This document shows positions 10,746 through 21,858 of a stretch of 64,000 nucleotides of DNA, one piece after another; position 1 is the stretch's first letter, and each line of letters opens with the position of its first letter. A program made the position numbers and the translations under genes. The notes under the pieces are model-generated. The model saw only the letters and a list, made by a program, of their open reading frames with translations. It did not search any database and was not told the DNA's origin. Source of the DNA: Deroplatys truncata (lineage: Eukaryota; Arthropoda; Insecta; Mantodea; Mantidae); the NCBI GenBank assembly GCA_030765065.1, contig CM060975.1, forward strand, positions 200,546,007-200,610,006, given 5' to 3'.

Positions 10746-12605
10746 ACACTTTGCGCCAAGGTGAATAGTTCCTTAATACATGTATTGTATTATGAAATAT
10801 TAGAGCAGGAAAGGTATAGAACTGCACATTTTATTGCCGTTATCATAAGAATGCGTTGTTAAATGTAATGGATATACGCTAACTGTTAAGATATTACAAA
10901 ATATGATTTTCGTCTGCTATTGCGCTAACACCGAGAGCACCTTGCTTGTTAATACCAACCGTATGCGTGATTGCCACTCTCTTACATATACAGGAAATGC
11001 AGCAATGAATTCCCAGAGGTGCTACCTAAGTACCGAATAAACACTTTGCGTAACCCAGGAAATATTATAAGCGAACAGTCATTCATAATACGGTAACACA
11101 CGTGTGCTCAGCTCAGGTCAAATCTTGTGATTTAGTCAGTTGGTATTTGAGTTCACATGACAGAGGAAGGTGCGTGTGGTGCGAATAAACTGTTCAAACA
11201 GAAAAGAGGGAAACAGTTAAAAAGTGGCTAAAAACAAACAATACTTCATATATTCAACTCACTATTAGAAAAATACCCGACATTTGCATTAGTGCATATT
11301 ACGAAACTAATATCGGATTTTACCGGCGTTCACAGTGAGAAGTGTATCCAAAGCGAGCAAGGAATATAAACAGACATAATACAACATAGAAGATGATAAA
11401 ATGTGGGAACTTGTTTTTAGTGTGACAGTGCTGTGGAATTGTGGATAAGTTTGTCATTATTTTGGAGAGTAGTTCTGATTCTGATACGGCAGCTGAGTCA
11501 TCTTCGGAGGATTCGGATTTGGGTGTTGCACTTTTGCCCGAGGATTGCGATTAACGTAAGTAAAATGTTCATTACCGCATACTTATAAAATCGATTGTTA
11601 CCTCTGTTTGAACTATGATTCTCACGCAGGGCGCGTTTTTATAGATTTAAAAGTGTTCAACAAGCACGTGAGAGGGGAACAAGCAGCCATTAGGGGCGGG
11701 GATTGAGAACTACCTTCGCGCGGATAATACAAAGAGTTTGTTTTCAGTAAAGGCACTCGGGTTTGGAATGGACAGTAGGTTGCAACGCACGAGGCGTCCC
11801 CCTCCGTTGTTTACCCCATACCCTATACATTATCCTACAACGAATATCATCGCTATGATACCCGGTATCACGCCCTGATCGTGGAATATGTTATTTAGCA
11901 TCTGTAAAGTTGTTAGAAAACTATTTTAGTAATATAACTGAGGTAATATAAAACATATAGCCAAATGCCTAAAAGATGATTTTGAATAATATGAAAATAA
12001 TATGTGATAGCTCAAGGTATATGATCGTATCGCGTGTTTTGAATTCAACAACTGCCATAAGGAAAGCGTTATTGATATGGTTGATATAGCGTCATTGATT
12101 TTCAACCTAAACCACTTTCAGGAGGCGAGAGATTTCAAAAATACTTCTCTACATCTTCAGTCGCTTCCTGATGCGGTGGAGAAATGCTATAGGTAAAGTT
12201 TGAATGTGAGTTTTGGGAGGGGAGGGAATCTAGTGTAGAACTTAAGAGGCTGTATGTATTCTGAATTTTTCAATTTATTCATCTCTAAAATTTGTTTTGA
12301 GAGCATTGTCTGAAATACTAATTAGTTTTGACATCTGATTTTATAATGGCTTTGTCTTCGGAACAACCGCTAATTGGCAATTATGTTCACTCGTTTTCGT
12401 ACGATGTGTTAGTTTGGTTTTCTACCTCTTACTTTCCGGAATTAGGTCATCATAACCTGTTTCGTTCTCAAGCTCATAATTTTCTTGGCTGTCCTTGTTC
12501 TCTTCTGCATCACGATTTTTGATATCGTAATTATTGACGGGAAGATATAAATAATTAAAAAATGATAGTAAGATAAAGAAATAATTGTAGTTAATTATTT
12601 CTGTA
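10746..12605. other. Unassigned sequence
   Basis: Mostly without recognisable features. A short acidic Ser-rich reading frame at about 11436-11554 is listed separately under findings. No transposon termini were identified. Confidence 0.5.
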
Positions 12606-12606
12606 T

Positions 12607-12852
12607 ATTGCATACACAGGTGGACCTTTAAGTTGAGACTGTACAATATCTCCAAAACTAAGGTTGTAGAAATGAATGTCTTTAGTAAAAGTTGATTGGT
12701 ATTATGGGGGAAAGTAAATGTCATTAGTCGTGTTATATTTGAAGTACGTTGTGATAGTCATTAAAAAACTTCATTAATAAAGATATTTCTTTCTATAACG
12801 CTTATTTTTGGAGATATTGTACAGTCTCAACTTAAATGGTCCACCGTGTATA
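12607..12852. mobile_element. MITE with TA target duplication
   Basis: Two copies of the 150-bp mariner-type terminus face each other: forward at 12607-12765 and reverse at 12768-12852. The outer ends are CAGGTGGACC on the left and GGTCCACCGTG on the right. There is no space for coding sequence. TA at both outer edges fits Tc1/mariner insertion. A transposase of the type at 25200-25765 is the likely trans-acting source (inference). Confidence 0.7.
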
Positions 12853-13418
12853 ATAATGCATTGAATTGAAAGACGAAATTGAAAGATTTGTCCAGAGAAA
12901 ATGGTTATTACAGTTATGTTAAGGAAATACATTAGTATAAAAGTTTCTGGAATGCAGTGAGAGTTAAGTTCGGCACGTTTGAAAAGTCACGTAGGCAGAA
13001 ATTCTATAAATTAGAAAGGGAATGAAATTCTGAGATTCAAGGAGATACCGCATAGAACATCAGATACGCATGCATGGAGTTTTAAGATTGGTCCGCGTAT
13101 GTAGGAACGTTGGTAGGGGTAGTGATATGTTGGCGGAGCTTAAGTTAAGAATAGAGCATACATTCTAAATCAGACACACATTCGTGCATACTTCGTGACG
13201 CATTCGTGACTCTATTGAGATTCTTGACTCTCGTGTGACCTACTTTTGCGTGTAATTTCTAAGTTGTTTAGCGCACATGAACGCGCGGGTGTTAGGAAGA
13301 GTTAGCGGCTACTGAGAGGGCAATATTTCTGCGACTTACGGCAATTATTGTTATAGAAGTAATTGATTCATGAATTCAACTGTTGGCGACTCTTCCCAAA
13401 CTGAACATTTTAGTCAAC

Positions 13419-13703
13419 ATTAAAATTAGTGATGGAACGATACCACTATTTTCCCGATACTCAATACCGATACTGATTTTTGAGCACCAATACTCGATAT
13501 TCACTTTATAAAAAAATGTAAAGGCGCTTGTTTGTTCTCCGAATTATATTCTTATTCGTAGTTTTCTATGTATAAACGCATGTGACCAATTTTGTATTGT
13601 ATACTAATTCCTAAATTGCTCCTGTTTGACACATTCTACAATCAGCAGCAATGCTTTTGTCTTGAAAATGCCACAAATTATATATCCCTGTTGTTAGTTA
13701 GGC

Positions 13704-13749
<46 letters not shown>

Positions 13750-14586
13750 TTTTCTTTGCTTCCCTTTTTATGTAACTATATTTTGCGCTCAAAACTTACT
13801 TTTAAAACATTTCCTATCCTTAGAAATACTAGCAATTCCTCCTTATTCTGCATTCTTAAAATTATAAACTAAAATATATTTTACATGATACTCAAACAAC
13901 TAAAAATGATGTATGTTACACCATTCTGCCAATACTCAACTACCACATTACATATGTATTTTTGGCCATATAACACTCGGAAACATAGTAAGTTTGTGGA
14001 TTAAGTCTTTCTACTACCCACTCTCATATGTACTTGTTTAATACAAAGGTTTGACTAGCGTAAACACAAACAGACGGAAGGAAAAAACAAACATTTTCAT
14101 GCCCTACATTATCTCTCGTCTTAAGTTCTGATTTGTTTTTGCTAGACTCACAGATTTTGGTCATCGGAGGAGGTAAATGGAATGGCAGAGAGTGAGCCAC
14201 CAACCAGGCTATTGCAGAAACGTGATTTATTGCATCAGCTAAATCACTTCATTTACAACTCAGTTAATGCTGTATGTTACATGGGTATCTCTGTTCCTTC
14301 CCCCACTGTTTTGCATGTTTTCATTTAGACACAAGAGTCTATGGAATGTGGCATTGATTACCCACAGGAAACAAGGTCTATTAAGAACTATAGACCAGCA
14401 ACTCTTTGGGGACTCGTGCGAGGCAAGAACGTGAAGTCTTAACTCCTTTCATTGCTTATCGAGTATAAAGCAGCAATCTTAATAAAGCAAACCTTAAAAA
14501 TTTAAAGGTATCGAAGGCTTATCTTAAAGCATTACTTCGATATCATCGAGTATCGAGGGCGTCGAGGTCCCATCCCTAATTAAAAT
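13419..14586. mobile_element. hAT-type non-autonomous element with perfect 8-bp TSD
   Basis: The element proper is 13427-14578. ATTAAAAT flanks it exactly on both sides (13419-13426 and 14579-14586). The ends read TAGTGATGGAACG and, on the opposite strand, TAGGGATGGGACC, the TAGGGATG-type terminus common in hAT elements. Subterminal regions are rich in CGATACTCGATA-like repeats. An AAT microsatellite lies at 13704-13749. No hAT transposase motif is present. A partial second copy in the opposite orientation is at 24090-24820. Confidence 0.85.
13704..13749. repeat. (AAT)n microsatellite
   Basis: About 15 AAT units inside the hAT element. It gives the poly-Ile run in one ORF, which is not a gene. 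Confidence 0.95.
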
Positions 14587-14770
14587 GTATAATGTGACTA
14601 AACTGGTGACTAATACACTCACGCATCCCCTGAGATAAAGAACTCATAGCTATACCACTAGAGCAGCTGGCGCACGAGACAACGCAGAGCAAGCTACGAG
14701 ATAATGGCATAAAACTCATCAGCAGAGGAGGTAGCATTAAATGTTATCAGCATTTGAAACAAAGAGTACG

Positions 14771-15257
14771 AGTTAAGAAGTGTCGCACAACGAACGACTT
14801 CATTTTGTAGTCTGTAATTGCTCTAGGTGGTCTTGATTCACTCCTCCTGTTTTCAGATATTTATTTTGTATATATTTTTATTGCCTCATTATGAAGTTTA
14901 TCTATTGCTGTAAATCCTTTGACAGTCCTGGGAACTTAATTTCGTTGCTTCAATGTGCGATATATCCTTCGATAATATTATGATTCAGTTCCATACATAA
15001 GAATAGGAATGACCATTGGTTTTAGAGTCTGTACTGAGTTTTTTGCGAGTTTTAGGAAGAGTTCTTCCCATCGTGCCCTCAACCATTTCATATCGGCTTA
15101 ATTTGTTTAGAATATTCCAATGTAAACCAAATGTAGGTATCCGATGCAAAGTTTTCTTTAGCTTAGAAATTAATCGTACAAATATTCACGTTCGATTCAT
15201 AGGTTCAAACTCTAGGAAGGCCAAATTTAAACCATCCCTTATTGTTCTAAAGAAAAT
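14771..15257. other. Unassigned sequence
   Basis: No recognisable coding or repeat feature. Confidence 0.5.
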
Positions 15258-15330
15258 TCCCATTCTCCAACCGGAAATCACACCCGGTACCTCTGGATTT
15301 GGAGGCTAGCATGCTAACCAAGATCAGAAC
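15258..15330 (-). mobile_element. tRNA-derived SINE head (third type)
   Basis: On the minus strand TTGGTTAGCATGCTAGCCTC (box A region) precedes a degenerate box B. It resembles 60838-60920 over about 80 bases. No tail was identified. Confidence 0.45.
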
Positions 15331-15695
15331 AACATCCTCTAGTATACATTTACCCTTCTAATGATGATCAGTGATAATCTTGTAATACCACGGGTGCTGG
15401 TAGTTTTTTAGTAATTTAATTCAGGTTGAATGCTCTTTGTAATGAGAGCATGAAGAAGTATAAACAAGAGGGGGATTTGATAAGATAATTACAATCGAGA
15501 ACGATACCATTTTGTTCTACTTTCAGTATAATCAAGTTTCACAACACCTTCTTTATAATTCTCTCCATTCTTTCTCTTCATACTGCAACCGCAGTGCTCT
15601 AATATATGTACTTGCAATTTCTTCATCGCTCGTTGTGTGTTCAATCTAGTAAATTCGTCGCAAAAGTCTGAAAATTGATTCCATACAAGATTCTC

Positions 15696-16575
15696 ATTAC
15701 TTGCTCTACTACATAACAGTAAGTAGGGGAAGTATTGCATTCCACTCAAAATTTCGATACCGAGATTTCACCGAAATACATGTTTTGAGGCCCCTGAATC
15801 CAAAAAAGCCCTTTTAGAAGTAGGTCCATGTGTGTGTCTGGGTGTCTTTGAACAGCATAATTCAAAAACGAAAAGTCGGATAAGTACCAAACTTGGAATT
15901 TAAGTTCAGCATCTTCCAAGGATGCAACACGAAAGTGTTCAAGAAAATCCCCCAACCCCCAACTACCATTTACATAAAACATTTTTCGAAAATTTTTATT
16001 TCCTAAAAAATAGCTCTAACGATTGTTATTAAAATACCATATATGAAAGATATTTACATGACAAACAAAACGTATATCCTGAATTTTCTGGGAACAGCCT
16101 TTGAATTTCTTCATTCGATAGGAATTCTGTATAACCTTGTATAACTGGTAAGCGTTAGGCGATAGACGAAAACGTGCTACACAAGAAATGTAGATCTCTT
16201 AAAATACACAATTTATTTCGAATATGTTGTTTTGTGACATAAGCCATTTCTGAGATATCCGTTATTAATGGTTCGATTGTCCATTTCTTAGTCATTCTTT
16301 AAAGTCCTTTCAACATTCAGTTGTTTCTCGCGATTGTAGGTATAGAAACAGTATGGAATTATAAGGCCAGATGGCTTCCAGTTCTTAAACATTTGACTAT
16401 CGTTATTTTCTTTGTATGTATAACCGAATGTGTAATGTAGCTATTTCTGCAAAGGTTGATTTGGATTAAAACGTAGTAGATATAAAAATAAGTTTTAGTA
16501 AGTATAGTTTGTACACTCACTAATAAACTATAGATAGTAGAAAAAGTTATGTGAATGTATAACATTTATATTTTG
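15696..16575 (+). mobile_element. Helentron-like element, near full length, older copy
   Basis: Forward copy with the GTAAGTAGGGGAAGTATTGC start, short GT tract, TGAACAGCATAATTC block and a 3' end near GTAGAAAAAGTTATGTGAAT. More diverged than the 3130-5682 pair and belonging to a branch with extra TTTCTCGCGAT sequence in the 3' half (shared with 27160-27835 and 53430-54085). Confidence 0.7.
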
Positions 16576-16579
16576 ATTT

Positions 16580-18320
16580 CACGGGTCACCAAATCTCACA
16601 ATTTTTACAGTGTACACCAGTTAGCAATGGTGAACAGGAAAATGAACGAGAACAGACTACCTAGATCCCTAGCCGAACCCAAGCAGATATTATAGGAATA
16701 AGAAACTGAACTTTGGAAAAAGAACTATTAGTTACTATTTTGGAGCACAATTTAAAGTTATCGATTAAATTCGATCCTGATTGAATGAATAAGGTTTCAC
16801 TGAGACTGTACATTAACCAAACGGCACCCGCATGTAATTATCCTATCCGTGCCCAGAAGGCATGCCATAAGCTTTCCAACACAGCTTTGCTTTCTTTAGC
16901 GCTGAACAATGTTTTTACCACTATTTCGATTTTTATGCTTGATAGTATATCAGTCCCTTCCACAATAATTATTGTAAATGGCGTTAAAATGGATCCTTGC
17001 CGTTATGATGCTCCAAATAAGATGTTTTCACAAAAACGTGCCTTTTTAGCAAGCGCAATTTAGTGAAAGAAATGTTCCCTGCCTTCAAGATTTATCAGGC
17101 CACTAGGTATGTCGCATCAGGTTAAGTAACATACTATAATTTACAGACTCAATTTCCTAACATCCTGTGCAATCTAATAGTTCATAAGTTCTATATGTAG
17201 AAAATAGCAATAACATATTGAATCAATCCGAAAATCTGAAGAAAAAGTAGGAAATTTTATTTACAAATATATAATATTTATACAACTCTGTCACAAATTG
17301 TAATAATTCACTTGAAAAGACAATCATAGTAACAACAAATATTACTTACAATAACAGAATGAGGCTTTACATGTTGGCGGTAAACAACCATTCCAAGCAA
17401 ACGAGAATTGCATCACTATCGTCAAGAATGGTCTTGGTACTTTAAAAAATTGCATCGGAACGATAAGTCATTTAGGATGCTGCGTTGCCATTATTATCTT
17501 TAATGTTTCTTTTAAGTGAATTGTTCGTTCCCACATATATCTTTCTAGGGGCACGGATAAGGGAGGATAGTAGAAGAATTGGTTTATCTCGCCGGAAGAG
17601 GAGGAATAAGTAGACAAGCGCAAGACTTTTAGAAGACATTGAGTAAGAAATTCAAGGAGAGGAATTGTGGAGTCCCGCATAAGCATATCCGTTAGTTGCG
17701 TTATTTGGCAGCTCAAAGTATAATTCTTGATTGCTATCATGACCGAAGCTCTAGCAGTAGCACTAGAGGGTTAAAGGGTGGTAGTGATGGGATAATCATA
17801 TCGTATGTATTAATTACATTTTCTGTATTTGTGTCTTGAGTGTGCCGCTATGAAATTAGCGTTGTTGTCAAGCTGTTACTGCGCTGATGACGTTGATGTG
17901 AAGATTGGAGTTGTCTCTAGAAAGGTGACTTCAAATCGCTGCAAATTTCTGTTGATGGATTCTATCCAGAGTTACATTTTCCAAAAGTTTAGGTTTATGA
18001 TCTCGAATTTTATTTCTTAATGCTGCTGCTTCCTAGATTATGCTAGGCTTTTACCATAATTATTATGTTTTAAAAACAATTTCTGAGTACAAAACAGGCT
18101 TCAGAAAAACATGTCCAAAATGTAATTTAATCTGTGTTAGTCCTAGTTTTAAGGTTCTATACCAGTAAGAGGATAGGATGTATTCTTCAGCAGTTAGGAA
18201 AACGTCGCTATTCCACTTAGTAGCTACTGAGTGACCGTCCTTATTTGGAAGAAATGTAGTAAAACGGAATCGGGAAATATTGCTCAATCTAGAATGCGAT
18301 ATCGTTGAGGTATCGCAGTT
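16580..18320. other. Unassigned sequence
   Basis: Several 60-90 codon ORFs without family motifs. No repeat shared with the rest of the window was noticed. Confidence 0.5.
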
Positions 18321-18323
18321 TGA

Positions 18324-18326
<3 letters not shown>

Positions 18327-18401
<75 letters not shown>
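18327..18401. repeat. (TG)n(AG)n compound microsatellite
   Basis: About 21 TG units directly followed by about 15 AG units. Confidence 0.95.
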
Positions 18402-18404
<3 letters not shown>

Positions 18405-18424
18405 TTCTCTGCATAGTAAATAAT

Positions 18425-18512
18425 AAATGGCTATTTTTCGTTTAAAATATCGTATGTTTGTGTTGTTTACATGGCGAATAAAATGTACACCTTGAGCTGA
18501 TTATAAATCACG
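18425..18512 (+). mobile_element. Helentron-like element, internal fragment
   Basis: Matches the internal block AAAATATCATATG ... ATGACAAATAAAATGTATATC of the family and nothing else of it. Confidence 0.5.
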
Positions 18513-18639
18513 TGTGCATTTCCTTAGTTGAAGTATAAAACATAGACTAAAAGTTCTAAAGTAAAACACAAATGTTAAAATATAGACTATATGTAAAATA
18601 AAAGCTTTCGTCTGAAAATGTTGGTTGTTTGGTACCTAG

Positions 18640-18856
18640 TGTTGGGCAGTTGGCAATGAAGCCATTCGCGCTCTAGCACTGGAGTATTTTGATGAGAGGT
18701 TGGTGTGTTGATCGAAAGTTGGCAGTGAAATAGGTGGTTTATCTCCATATCTTCAAGTTCACAGAAAGATTATGTTATGTCAATCCTGTGTAGATGTTTG
18801 TTGAGGTAATAATGGTCTGTTAATAATTTAAAAACTGGAATTAATTGTTCTTTCAC
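18640..18856 (-). pseudogene. Jockey-like retrotransposon ORF2, C-terminal zinc-knuckle region
   Basis: The minus strand encodes, in one frame with one stop, a stretch containing LTDHYYLNKHLHRIDI, then CELEDMEINHLFHC. This is the C-terminal cysteine/histidine motif that follows RNase H in some jockey-type ORF2 proteins. It is the downstream continuation of the RNase H relic at 19285-19775, from which it is separated by the palindrome at 18881-19275. Where the element ends to the left is unclear. Non-functional. Confidence 0.7.
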
Positions 18857-18913
18857 ACAAGCCGTGTGTTGGACAAGGTTGAAAAGGTAGAATCAGATGA
18901 CTGAAAAATGCAA

Positions 18914-18986
18914 TGCCATAGCGGGGATTTGAACCACGGATCTCCCGATCTCCGTCCGGTTGCTCTAATCACTGAGCTACCATGAC
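18914..18986 (-). pseudogene. tRNA-like sequence in left arm
   Basis: On the minus strand a 73-nt segment shows a 7-bp acceptor-like pairing (GTCATGG with CTATGGC, two G-U pairs), a D stem GCTC/GAGC, box A TAGCTCAGTGA and an exact box B GGTTCAAATCC. The anticodon-loop candidate ACGGAGA lacks U33 and the T stem has a mismatch, so a functional tRNA is unlikely. The pol III boxes look usable. Confidence 0.55.
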
Positions 18987-19172
18987 AACATGCCGACACG
19001 ACATTAAATTCTCCAGCTGATTCGCATTTTTCCCACAAGGAGATCTCTCAATGTACTTACAATGTTTGTAAGTCGCCATTGGGGTATGACATCTCAATAC
19101 AATTTGAGATCACCTTGTGGTTTACCGTAAAAATGCGAATCAGCTGGAGAATTTAATGTCGTGTCGGCATGT

Positions 19173-19242
19173 TGCCATGGTTAGTGGTTAGAGCAACCGG
19201 ACGGAGACCGGGAGATCCGTGGTTCAAATTCCGGCTATGGCA
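19173..19242 (+). pseudogene. tRNA-like sequence in right arm
   Basis: Mirror copy of the left-arm tRNA-like unit. Box A is damaged (GGTTAGTGGTTAG) and box B reads GGTTCAAATTC. Clearly a decayed partner. Confidence 0.5.
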
Positions 19243-19284
19243 TTGAATTTTTCAGTCATCTGATTCTACCTTTCCAATCTAAAA

Positions 19285-19775
19285 ACTATTGCGAGGATTT
19301 TCTTGGTAGTGTAGTAGCTCTAGTCGTGTTATGTAGATTTTCCCATTGCTTGTGATATCTACATTTTCTTCTTTAATTTTTTATTTTATGTTATCGTAAT
19401 TATTATTTTGATAGAGTGATAAGACAGTCGATGAAACGATTTTGATGTAATGTTACTGCCTTTCTTGGCCAGAAAATCATCTGTTTCATTACCTTGTATT
19501 CTACATTGTGCTGATATCCGTTGAAGTACTTCTCTTTTATTTATATTAATTAATTTTGTATACCTTTTTGACATTCTAGGATTTTTAGGTTTTTGGCGTT
19601 GTATCATATGCTAGGATATTATAGCTGCTTTGGTGTCAGATAATATTACAGTTCACTTAAATTTGTTTATTTGATATAGAATATTTTGTAATCTCAGAAG
19701 AATTGCTAAAATTTCACCATCAAAATTTGTAGAATTTGAACATAATCTTCTATAAAAAGAAAAGAGTGCGCATAC
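19285..19775 (-). pseudogene. Jockey-like retrotransposon RNase H domain, second part
   Basis: The minus strand encodes most of a retrotransposon RNase H domain with a few stops and one frame change: STNFDGEILAI (catalytic Glu region), VILSDTKAAI (catalytic Asp region), then RISAQCRIQGNETDDFLAKK, corresponding to the usual I-P-x-H-x-G-x-x-G-N-E-x-A-D motif, and finally LPRKSSQ. The first catalytic part (YTDGSS) is about 2 kb away at 21720-21858. The domain is therefore split by the block that holds the 53-bp minisatellite. Confidence 0.8.
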
Positions 19776-20104
19776 TGCACCAGCGTGAAGCAGTACGTTT
19801 TGAGTAGGTAAATAAGATTACAATCATAGGGAGAATAAATATCAATAACAGTAAGGATAGTGTTAAATAAAACTGGAAAGCGAGTGTGACTGTAAATTTG
19901 TCGAAGGGTTAGACAGTACCATCAGCGGCCGGAAACGGATGGTTTTTGCCTCTATTGTTAAGTGTCTCGTTAGGTTGCTGGAACGCAGAGGTGTAGAAAA
20001 GGGTCAATGTTCGCCAAAAGCCAGATAACCTTAGGCATCCAATGAAAGAAGCTAGAAATCAGGTGATAGTGGAATGGGGAGATATAGAACGTTCGAAACA
20101 GAGG

Positions 20105-21505
20105 AACAGGAGATTTTAGAACACACACTTGGCAGTGGTAGTTCCTTGGAGATGGTTGTCAGAAAATGTGTAGGAGAGTTTAGAATACACACTTGACCGT
20201 GGTAGTTCCTGGGAGATGCTTGTCAGAAGAGTTTAGAATACAAACTTGGCCGTGGTAGTTCCTGGGAGATGCTTGTCAGAAGAATTTAGAATACAAACTT
20301 GGCCGTGGTAGTTCCTGGTAGATGGTTGTAAGAAGAGTTTAGAATACAAACTTGGCCGTGGTAGTTCCTGGGAGATGCTTGTCAGAAGAATTTAGAATAC
20401 AAACTTGGCCGTGGTAGTTCCTGGTAGATGGTTGTAAGAAGAGTTTAGAATACACACTTGGCCGTGGTAGTTCCTGGTAGATGGTTGTAAGAAGAGTTTA
20501 GAATACAAACTTGGCCGTGGTAGTTCCTGGTAGATGGTTGTAAGAAGAGTTTAGAATACAAACTTGGCCGTGGTAGTTCCTGGGAGATGCTTGTCAGAAG
20601 AGTTTAGAATACACACTTGGCCGTGGTAGTTCCTGGTAGATGGTTGTAAGAAGAGTTTAGAATACACACTTGGCCGTGGTAGTTCCTGGGAGATGCTTGT
20701 CAGAAGAATTTAGAATACAAACGTGGCCGTGGTAGTTCCTGGTAGATGGTTGTAAGAAGAGTTTAGAATACACACTTGGCCGTGGTAGTTCCTGGTAGAT
20801 GGTTGTAAGAAGAGTTTAGAATACAAACTTGGCCGTGGTAGTTCCTGGTAGATGGTTGTAAGAAGAGTTTAGAATACAAACTTGGCCGTGGTAGTTCCTG
20901 GGAGATGCTTGTCAGAAGAGTTTAGAATACACACTTGGCCGTGGTAGTTCCTGGTAGATGGTTGTAAGAAGAGTTTAGAATACACACTTGGCCGTGGTAG
21001 TTCCTGGTAGATGGTTGTAAGAAGAGTTTAGAATACAAACTTGGCCGTGGTAGTTCCTGGTAGATGGTTGTAAGAAGAGTTTAGAATACAAACTTGGCCG
21101 TGGTAGTTCCTGGTAGATGGTTGTAAGAAGAGTTTAGAATACAAACTTGGCCGTGGTAGTTCCTGGTAGATGGTTGTCAGAAGAGTTTAGAATACAAACT
21201 TGGCCGTGGTAGTTCCTGGTAGATGGTTGTAAGAAGAGTTTAGAATACAAACTTGGCCGTGGTAGTTCCTGGTAGATGGTTGTCAGAAGAGTTTAGAATA
21301 CACACTTGGCCGTGGTAGTGCCTTGGAAATGGTTGTCAGAAGAGTTTAGAATACACACTTGGCCGTGGTAGCGCCTTGGAAATGGTTGTCAGAAGAGTTT
21401 AGAATACACACTTGGCCGTGGTAGTGCCTTGGAAATGGTTGTCAGAAGAGTTTAGAATACACACTTGGCCGTGGTAGCGCCTTGGAAATGGTTGTCAGAA
21501 AAGTG
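20105..21505 (+). repeat. 53-bp minisatellite, about 26 units
   Basis: A tandem array with a unit reading GAGTTTAGAATACAAACTTG, GCCGTGGTAGTTCCTGGTAG, ATGGTTGTAAGAA. Variants differ at a few fixed positions (ACAAAC or ACACAC; CTGGTAGATGGTTGTAAG or CTGGGAGATGCTTGTCAG). The last four units use a GCCTTGGAAATGG variant. A six-unit pattern repeats at about 20437 and 20755. The edge units at 20105-20165 are the most diverged. It is not a CRISPR array: units are contiguous, without unique spacers. Confidence 0.95.
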
Positions 21506-21719
21506 TCGGCGGATAGGCGCGATGATATGAAGCGTAACAAATAGGAAATGCGCGTGTGTGTGTCGAAGTAATAGCAGGAATCAAATGTTAAAAACGGTGA
21601 CGGGAAATAAACGATTAGGAAAACAAAACAGTCGTATTCACCACTAACCCGAGATCCAAGATCCATGAAAGAACCCTGAGCTAGTACCGAACCCGGGACC
21701 ATTCCTACGTCGGGTCCAC
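21506..21719. other. Flank of minisatellite block, unassigned
   Basis: Lies between the array and the first RNase H part. A tRNA-like box B (CCCGGGTTCGGTA on the minus strand) sits near 21690. Together with 19776-20104 it probably belongs to the inserted block. Confidence 0.4.
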
Positions 21720-21858
21720 GAATAAAATCGTCAAATACGCAACAAGCACCAGTACCACCCTTATTTGGTAAGCTGGATCCATCAGTGTAAACATGTGGCC
21801 ATTCATTAGCAGAATATTTTAAATGTATTATTTCCAGTGACATTTGTTTACAACACAT
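21720..21858 (-). pseudogene. Jockey-like retrotransposon RNase H domain, first part
   Basis: The minus strand reads EWPHVYTDGSSLPNKGGTGA, the start of a retrotransposon RNase H domain with the first catalytic Asp in TDGS and the following Gly-rich turn. It lies downstream of the RT remnant at 21859-22440 in the same element. Homology stops near 21725 where the inserted block begins. Confidence 0.8.

Larger units (their letters stand above)
12870..14770 (+). repeat. Diverged 0.9-kb repeat, copy 2, split by a hAT element
   Basis: Homologue of 9440-10345. The first part is 12870-13426 and the second 14579-14770. The hAT element at 13427-14578 lies between them, so the repeat was already here when the hAT jumped. 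Confidence 0.65.
18881..19275. mobile_element. Palindromic element with inverted tRNA-like arms
   Basis: Arms 18881-19048 and 19103-19275 are reverse complements with few differences and a loop of about 55 bases. The outer parts match over GGTAGAATCAGATGACTGAA. Each arm contains a 70-73 nt tRNA-like sequence. The element interrupts the C-terminal coding region of a jockey-like retrotransposon, whose reading resumes on the other side, so it is an insertion. It has no ORF. Confidence 0.8.

Noticed and set aside
9440..14770. The 0.9-kb repeat pair as LTRs of one retroelement
   Set aside because: Strong divergence between the two, no coding sequence between them and no clear TG...CA ends or primer site.
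18914..18986. A functional tRNA gene
   Set aside because: No U33, T-stem mismatch, and location in an arm of a transposed palindrome.
20105..21505. CRISPR-like array
   Set aside because: Units are contiguous 53-bp repeats without unique spacers, in eukaryotic DNA.
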